Source: Mycoplasmopsis anatis (GTDB taxonomy: Bacteria; Bacillota_I; Bacilli_A; Mycoplasmatales; Metamycoplasmataceae). From it: DNA of 64,000 nt. The notes below the pieces were generated by a model, which ran no database searches, was not told the DNA's origin, and saw only the letters and a list, made by a program, of their open reading frames with translations. Within the stretch, counting starts at the first letter, position 1, and each line of letters starts with the position of its first letter. Positions 58,145-64,000 of this stretch are shown here, in pieces. Position numbers and translations under genes: made by a program. The DNA lies in contig NZ_LR215035.1 in assembly GCF_900660655.1 (NCBI RefSeq), forward strand, positions 558,001 through 622,000. Reading direction: 5' to 3'.

Positions 58145-59137
58145 ATGAAACTTTTTAAAAAATTAAAAGATTTCTTTAGCAAAGATCAAACTAAAGAACA
58201 ACTTGAAAAAATATCTCATTATGATAAAGGTTTAGCTAATACCAGCTCTTTTGGTGCTAAAATTCGTGAACTGCAAAATAAACACCTTAAAATTGATGAA
58301 GAATATTTTGAAGAGCTTGAAGAAATTTTAATCATGTCTGATATCAATTACAACTTAGTAGATCAAATAATTGATTTAATCAAAAGTGAAGTAAAAGCAA
58401 ATAAAATCACTGATCCAAAATTAATTGGTGAAATTGTTGCGGATGGTATTTTTAAAGCTTACACTAATAACACAATTGTTAACACTAATTTAAATGTTAA
58501 AGATGACAGATTAAATGTATTTATAATGGTCGGCGTTAATGGTTCTGGTAAAACTACAAGTATTGCTAAATTGGCTAATAAATTTAAAAACGAAGGTAAA
58601 AAAGTTCTTATTGCTGCTGCTGATACTTTTAGAGCGGCTGCTGTTGAACAACTTAGTGAATGAGCTAGAAGGGTAAATGTGGATATAATCAAACCTGATA
58701 AACCCAACCAAGATCCTTCATCTGTAGTTTATAAGGCTATGGATTATGCAAAAAATAATAATTATGATTTGTTAATTATTGATACTGCAGGTAGATTACA
58801 AAATAAAGTTAATTTAATGAATGAATTAAATAAAATGGTTAGTGTTATTAAAAAATTCCAAGAAGACGCTCCACATGAATCGCTTTTAGTCATGGACGCT
58901 ACTACTGGTCAAAACGGACTTTCTCAAGCTAAAGTATTTAAAGAAGTATCTAATTTAACCGGAATTATTTTAACTAAACTAGACGGAACAAGCAAGGGTG
59001 GAATAATTCTTTCAATTAAAAATGAATTCGACTTAAATGTTAAATACGTTGGTATGGGTGAACAAGTTGACGATTTACAAGAATTTGATCTTGAATTATT
59101 CATTTATGAAATGACTAAGGAATTGATTAATGAGTAA
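58145..59137 (+). CDS. ftsY: Signal recognition particle receptor FtsY
   Basis: 330 aa. A short charged N-terminus replaces the long acidic A domain of E. coli FtsY, followed by the N domain and the G domain: [15 protein letters not shown], the insertion-box [31 protein letters not shown] and [12 protein letters not shown]. It docks SRP-ribosome complexes on the membrane. A TAAAAT box ends 6 nt before the ATG and there is no Shine-Dalgarno, so the mRNA is probably leaderless. Overlaps ylxM by 8 nt (ATGAGTAA). Confidence 0.96.
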
Positions 59138-59360
59138 AGAAATAATCATTGATGAAAACGAATATTATGTTTCACTTTACGAAAAATACAAGAACTTTTT
59201 AACTCAAACTCAAAGTCAAAATTTCTATTTATATTATTTTGAAGATCTTTCTTATGCTGAAATTGCTAAAATAAGTGCCACTACTAGAGCAGCAGCACAA
59301 GATTCAATCAAAAAAGCTAAAATGAAGTTGAAGAAAATTCACGAAAGTATTGATGAATAA
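59130..59360 (+). CDS. ylxM: YlxM/UPF0122 DNA-binding-like protein, SRP-associated
   Basis: 76 aa with a sigma-70 region-4-like helix-turn-helix: LYYFEDLSYAEIAKISATTRAAAQDSIKKA. The family is encoded beside ftsY or ffh in Gram-positive bacteria and YlxM affects SRP GTPase activity. It is shorter than usual (about 100 aa) but the HTH core is complete. Translation is coupled to ftsY. Confidence 0.88.
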   Translation: MSKEIIIDENEYYVSLYEKYKNFLTQTQSQNFYLYYFEDLSYAEIAKISATTRAAAQDSIKKAKMKLKKIHESIDE

Positions 59361-59362
59361 GG

Positions 59363-59425
59363 TATTTCAAGAAATAAAAAAAGCCAAATGGCTTCAAAAA
59401 AGATTTCTTGAAATATTTTTTTATT
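59363..59425 (+). terminator. Nested terminator of ftsY-ylxM
   Basis: An outer perfect 13-bp stem TATTTCAAGAAAT / ATTTCTTGAAATA encloses an inner AAGCC / GGCTT hairpin, and a T7 tract follows. Unusually large for this genome. The inner hairpin also works as a minus-strand terminator. Confidence 0.8.
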
Positions 59426-59494
59426 ATTTCATGACAGTGAGCTCTAGACTCCAGAAGTTGCCTTTGCAACAATAGTTCAATTAATGAACTCATC
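59376..59494 (-). ncRNA. Candidate small RNA of about 120 nt
   Basis: A strong minus-strand promoter (ATGACT at 59524-59529, 17-bp spacer, TATAAT at 59501-59506) faces a gene-free stretch. The predicted RNA would contain hairpins AGTTCA / TGAACT and GTTGC / GCAAC, a conserved-looking CTGGAGTCTAGAGCTC segment, and end at AAGCC / GGCTT plus T7 (59394-59376). No reading frame with a ribosome site is present. I do not recognise it as SRP RNA, tmRNA, RNase P RNA or a tRNA. Confidence 0.5.
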
Positions 59495-59588
59495 AAAATA
59501 ATTATAACAAAAAAAATTTTAATAGTCATAATTTAGTTTTGTGTAAATAAAAACACAAACTTATTATTTGTTTGTGTTTAATTTCTTA

Positions 59589-61610
59589 CTATCTTTTAGC
59601 TTTTCTAGCGTTAATTTTGAATGAAATTCCTTTTCCAATCGGAATACCTTTTCATCTTCCTAATTCTGGCTGATCAACATTTCTCTTGAGAGCACCAAGT
59701 ATAAACGCACCAACAACAGTACCAACAACAAGCGATAGAATGTATCAGTATCATTTTTGGGCAACGATGAATACAAACACACCACCATGTGGAGCTGGAA
59801 TTGAAGCACCTAAACCAGCACTTAATGCACCCGCAATAGCTGAAGCGATAATTGATGAAAGGATTACTCTAAGCGGATCAGCTGCTGCATAAGGAATAGC
59901 TCCTTCAGTAATAAAAGAAATACCCATTAAATAATTAATTTTTGAGTCTTTTCTTTCTTTTTTAGAGAATTTTTTAGGGAATAAATCAGCTGATAAAGCA
60001 ATTAGGAGAGGAGGAACCATTCCACCAACCATAACTGCAGCCATGATTCATGGTTGGTTAATTCCACTAGGATCTAATGAAGCTGTACCGATTGTGTAAG
60101 CAACTTTGTTGATTGGTCCACCCATATCAACAGCCATCATACCAGCTAATAATGCACCAACTCCAATTTTAAATCCAATAGAAACTGTAGCATTTTTACC
60201 AATGATGTATTCTAATCCTAAATTAATATATTTATTTAAGTATGCTAATGGAGTATTAACAACAAAGAACATAATTACAGCCATAATTAATAATCCAAGT
60301 ACTGGATAAATTAACATCGGCTTAATTCCGTCCATAGATTTAGGCAGTCACATAAATGCTTTACCAAGTAAAACAACAACATAACCAGCTAAAAATCCTC
60401 CGATTAATGCACCAAGGAATCCTGCGTTTGAACCTGTTTGCGAGATCATAAAGCTTGAACTTGCTGCCATAGCTCCAGCAGCCATACCTACAGCTAGACC
60501 TGGACGACCAGCAATTGAGTAAGCAATGTATCCAGCTAAAATTGCTAGCATGAATCCAAAGGCAAATTGTCCTGAATCCATGAAGAATTTAGCTACTTTT
60601 GAGTATGAACCAAAGTTGCTTCCAACAGCATTAGTTCCATAGAATGAGTCAATAAAGAACGCAAGTGCAATTAGAATTCCACCACCAATAACAAATGGTA
60701 ACATGTGTGAAACACCACTCATTACGTGTTTATAAACTGTTTGAATAAACGTAGCTTTAGTTTTTTGATTTGTTTTCTTTTCAACTCCTTTAGGAGAGTA
60801 AACTTCTACATTTTCATTTAAAACTTTAGTAATTAACACTTCAGGTTCCTTGATTCCTTGAGTTACTGAAGCTTGTAAAAGTTTTTTACCAACAAATCTG
60901 TCTAATTCAACATTTGTGTCAGCTGCAATAATAACTCCAGCTGCTTTTTCAATTTCTGAATCAGTTAGAATATTTTTAGCTCCACCTGAACCTTGTGTTT
61001 CAATTTTGATATCAATATTAAGTTTTTTAGCAGTATTTTCTAACGCTTCTTGAGCCATATAAGTGTGAGCAATTCCAGTTGGACAAGAAGTAATTCCAAC
61101 CAAAAATGGTTTGTCAGCACTTAATTCAGCCACTTCTCTACTATTGATTTCATTTTCTTTTTCTTCTAACAAGTTAAGCAATTCTTTAGAGCTTTTAGTG
61201 TTAATTAATTTTTCAGTAAAGTCTTTATCTAAAAGCATTTTACTTAATTTAGCTAAAACTTCTAAGTGTAAATTTTCTTCACTTTTAGTTTCTGGTGCAG
61301 CAATTAGAAACACTAATTTAACATCTTGTCCATCAAGTGATTCATAATCCACACCATCTTTAATAACTAAAGTAGCAAGAGCTGGTCTTTTAACAAAGTT
61401 TCCTCTTCCATGGGGAATAGCTAAACCATCGCCTAACCCAGTTGTCGATTGATTTTCTCTAGCTCAAACTGCTTTAGCAAAAGCATCTTTATTAGTTAAA
61501 ATATCATTTTTAAACATTAAATCAACAGCTTCATCAATAACTTCAGCTTTATTTTTAGCTTTAGATGAGATATTAATTGTTGACTCTGATAAAAGATCTT
61601 TTATTCTCAT
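59589..61610 (-). CDS. fruA: PTS fructose transporter subunit IIABC
   Basis: 673 aa, all three PTS parts fused in the order A-B-C. EIIA has GLAIPHGR with phosphorylated His67; EIIB has GITSCPTGIAHTYMA with Cys176; EIIC (about 285-650) has the fructose-type sequences GGGILIALAF, YIAYSIAGRPG, DMGGPINK and FITEGAIPYAAADP. It imports fructose as fructose-1-phosphate for FruK. The start ATG overlaps fruK by 10 nt once the fruK TGA is read as Trp. Several TGA-Trp. Confidence 0.96.
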
Positions 61611-62518
61611 TTCTTACCTCCTTTAATAAGTTCTTCAATTTCTTTTTTTGTAGCAATACCTTTATTAAACGCCGTAGCCGCACCACAAGCTATTGAAAAA
61701 GATAATGCACTTTGAAAGTCTTTTGATTTATCGTATTCATAAATGAATCCAGCAAGCATGCTATCTCCAGCTCCAACTGTATTTTCGACATTTCCTTTAT
61801 AAGTATTTTCGTGATATACTTTTTTGTCATTTGTAACTAAAATTGCTCCTTTAGTTCCTAATGAAACTAAAACATTTTCAGCACCTAAATCAATTAACTC
61901 ACTTGCTTTAACCACTATTTCTTCATTAGTTTTTAATTTAGTGTCAAAAATTTCTTCAAGTTCATCTAAATTAGGTTTAATCAAAAATGGATTGTATTTT
62001 AAGCAAGATAATAAATAATTTTTAGTTGTATCAAGATAAATTTTTATTTTTTTATCTGACACTAACTTAAAGATACTTTCATAAATAGTATTGCTAATTG
62101 AACTAGGTATATTTCCTGATAATACAAGAATATCATCATCTTTTAAGTTATTTAACAAGTTATACAAACTATTTAAATTTTCTTGACTAATTACTGGACC
62201 ATTAGCATTGATAGCACTTTCGCTATCTTTATCATTAATTTTTACGTTAATTCTTGTGATTCCATTCACTTCAACAAATTTGTGTTCTATGTTTAATTGA
62301 TTTAAACTAGATTTTACAAATTCACCAACAAAACCACCAACAAATCCTAATGCAATAGATTTTGTATTTAAATTATTTAATAATATAGATACATTAATTC
62401 CTTTACCACCAACTTGGTAGTTTTCTTGAACTGATCTATTAATTTCATTCTCTTTGAAATTATTTGATAATCTAACTTGATAATCTAGTGCAGGTGATAA
62501 TGTAACTGTATAAATCAT
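61601..62518 (-). CDS. fruK: 1-phosphofructokinase
   Basis: 305 aa PfkB-family kinase. MIYTVTLSPALDYQV, NYQVGGKGINVSILLNNL, and the C-terminal ATP/anion-hole motif NTVGAGDSMLAGF with catalytic Asp. Converts fructose-1-phosphate to fructose-1,6-bisphosphate. The true end is TAA 61601 after Trp-Glu; a TGA at 61607 is a Trp codon. AAGGGAG precedes the ATG. First gene of the fruK-fruA operon, divergent from fruR. Confidence 0.95.
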
Positions 62519-62540
62519 TAATTTTCTCCCTTCATTAAGA

Positions 62541-62600
62541 ATTCTACATAATTCTACAAAATTCTTGAAAAATTAGCCAATATTTACAAAAATCTACAAA
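62541..62600. promoter_or_regulatory. Candidate FruR operator: 10-bp-phased direct repeats
   Basis: ATTCTACA occurs at 62541 and 62551, with a weaker ATTCTTGA at 62561. Related TATTTACAAA and AATCTACAAA follow at 62581 and 62591. The 10-bp phasing puts all copies on one face of the helix. They overlap the likely fruK promoter (TTGGCT, 18-bp spacer, TAGAAT on the minus strand). DeoR-type repressors bind such repeats and respond to sugar phosphates. Confidence 0.6.
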
Positions 62601-62678
62601 AAAATGGAAATAATTTTCACATTTTAACATTTAAAAGTGTTATTTATGATATATTTTAAATATAAATAAGAGGTAAGT

Positions 62679-63422
62679 ATGTTAAAAAAACAAAGACATG
62701 AAATAATAATTAATGAAGTTAATTCAAAAGGTGCGGCAACGCTCAAGGAACTTTCATTATTGATGAAAGTTTCGGAATCAACCGTAAGACAGGACGTTAT
62801 TGAACTTGATCAAAAAAATTTAATAAGGAGAGTTCATGGTGGGGCTTATGCTAGAGATAGTAAGACATTAAGCTTAGACATTTGATTTGAGTCAAGAGAA
62901 CAACTTGAACAAGATGCGAAAATAAAAATAGCTAAAAAAGCTGCAGAATTTGTCAAAAACAAAAATTTAATTTTTATTGATGCTGGTACAACAACAAATG
63001 AATTAGCTAAAATATTGCCAAACTCCAAATTATGCGTTGTCACTAACTCATTCAGTATTGCGAATACTTTAAGAAATAAAAGTGAAATTGAGATTATTTT
63101 AATTGGTGGAAATGTTAAAAAAACAACATCAAACGTAATTGGTTCACTTGCAATTGATAACTTAAACATCTTCAATTTTGATGCTGGTTTTTTCGGTGCT
63201 AATGGTTATGATCAAAGTGTTGGCTTTACTACTCCGGAATTACAAGAATGTTTATTTAAAAAAGCTGCTTTAATTAAAAGTAAAGAAAAATTTGTTTTAC
63301 TAGATGGAAGTAAAGTGAATCTAAATTATAAGTTTAGTTTTGCTTCTAATTATGATGATTTAACTCTTATTACTAATGCTAATGAGTCTGATATTAATTT
63401 TGAAAAAACAATTTTTGTTTAA
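62679..63422 (+). CDS. fruR: DeoR-family transcriptional regulator of the fructose operon
   Basis: 247 aa. An N-terminal DeoR HTH (LKELSLLMKVSESTVRQDVIELD ... RRVHGGA, core VSESTVRQDVIEL) is joined to a sugar-phosphate isomerase-like sensor domain (IFIDAGTTTNELA, GGNVKKTTSNVIGSLA, FFGANGYDQSVGFTTPE). AAGAGG precedes the ATG. Its position divergent from fruKA makes fructose-1-phosphate the likely effector. Confidence 0.92.
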
Positions 63423-63425
63423 TAA

Positions 63426-63457
63426 AAAATGAGTCTTTTATAATCGACTCATTTTAT
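63426..63457. terminator. Bidirectional terminator between fruR and lpdA
   Basis: Perfect 10-bp stem AAAATGAGTC / GACTCATTTT with a 10-nt loop. Confidence 0.85.
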
Positions 63458-63460
63458 TTA

Positions 63461-64000
63461 TTATTTTTTAGCGTTTTCTTTATCTAATTTAAGTGCTGCA
63501 CTACGAGCTGCTTCTCAAACAATTTCATTAAATGTTGGGTGTGGGTGAATTGTGTGTGCTAATTCATGAACAGTAACTTCTTGTTCCATTGCTAAAGCTA
63601 TTTCAGCGATATAATCTGTTGAATTTGCTCCAACAATGCTTGCACCAAGAATTTCACCAAATTCTTTATCAACAACTAATTTAACAAATCCTTCAGTTTG
63701 AACTGTTGCAATTCCTTTTCCTAAATATTCAAATAAGTATTTTGAACTGAATACATTTCTTCCGGCTTTTTTAGCTTCTTCTTCAGTCATACCAATGAAT
63801 GAAATTTCAGGAGTAATATAAATACATCCAGGTACAGCCTTACCGTGATATGTAGATTTTTCTTTATTTCCTAAAATGTGTTGAACTGCAACTAAGGCAT
63901 GTGCATAAGCAACGTGAGCTAACATGTTTTGTGCTGTTACGTCCCCAATTGCATATACACCTTTAACATTAGTTCTTTGGTGTTTGTCAACAATAACTTC
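63461..64000 (-). CDS. lpdA: Dihydrolipoamide dehydrogenase, C-terminal part (cut by window edge)
   Basis: About 179 codons of the 3' end. It contains the FAD motif GVYAIGDVT, the dimerisation-domain segment IYITPEISFIGMTEEEAKKAG and the active-site HTIHPHPTFNE with the catalytic His-Glu pair. It is the E3 enzyme of the pyruvate dehydrogenase complex, re-oxidising lipoamide with NAD. The N-terminal disulfide region and any lipoyl domain lie outside the window. One TGA-Trp. Confidence 0.95.

Noticed and set aside
59430-59500. Hammerhead-like ribozyme (TTGATGAG near a hairpin)
   Set aside because: The required GAAA segment after stem II is absent, so the core cannot form.
59317-59529. 70-codon minus-strand frame after ylxM
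   Set aside because: It starts in the -35 box of a good promoter, has no ribosome site, crosses a terminator and overlaps ylxM.

Overview
The window comes from a mollicute of the Mycoplasma/Mycoplasmopsis type. It is very AT-rich, many conserved proteins read straight through in-frame TGA codons (so TGA = Trp), there is no sign of cell-wall or biosynthetic pathways, and membrane-anchored, coiled-coil and surface proteins dominate. A complete fructose PTS operon and a pyruvate-dehydrogenase E3 gene point to a sugar fermenter. All CDS below are read with TGA = Trp, so several join stretches that look separate under the standard code.

Layout. 1-4.6 kb (minus): a competence/replication operon comEA-comEC-holA plus an unknown gene, and a YneF-like gene. 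4.7-6.4 kb: a decayed leucine-rich-repeat surface protein and a membrane protein. 6.4-9.7 kb: a tightly overlapped fpg-nicotinamidase-like-smr-M42 peptidase operon divergent from tsaC. 9.7-12.5 kb: a complete DpnII-type (GATC) restriction-modification system whose first methylase carries an N-terminal XRE helix-turn-helix. 12.6-14.1 kb: a decayed IS30 element beside three GC-rich repeats. 14.1-21 kb: a 2251-codon coiled-coil lipoprotein gene behind a 16-bp homopolymer in its promoter. 21.7-23 kb: rpsP-trmD-rplS. 23-29.4 kb: a tail-anchored coiled-coil protein, a second coiled-coil protein and a DUF2779/UU173 protein. 29.6-31 kb: an apparently intact IS30 element with insulating hairpins. 31-43.3 kb: a 4077-residue SGNH-hydrolase surface protein. 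43.4-45 kb: rpsF-ssb-rpsR. 45-50.3 kb: a Bax-inhibitor-like protein, parE, lemA and a membrane protein. 51-55.6 kb: a permease / subtilase / permease / ABC-ATPase cluster. 55.6-59.4 kb: der, cmk, an unknown gene, ftsY and ylxM, followed by a candidate small RNA. 59.6-64 kb: the fructose operon with its DeoR regulator and the 3' part of lpdA.

The main cross-cutting signals are as follows. (i) Four coding regions (holA, parE, the subtilase and one IS30 transposase) are each out of frame by exactly one missing A in an A6 or A7 run; holA and parE break at the same in-register heptamer A_AAA_AAG. (ii) Several genes have a -10 box exactly 6 nt before the start codon, which implies leaderless mRNAs. 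(iii) Adjacent genes repeatedly share an 8-nt stop/start overlap of the form ATGNNTAA. (iv) The permease-subtilase-permease-ATPase cluster is the best candidate for a little-described secretion or processing system. All functional calls are from reading motifs by eye; no database search was run.
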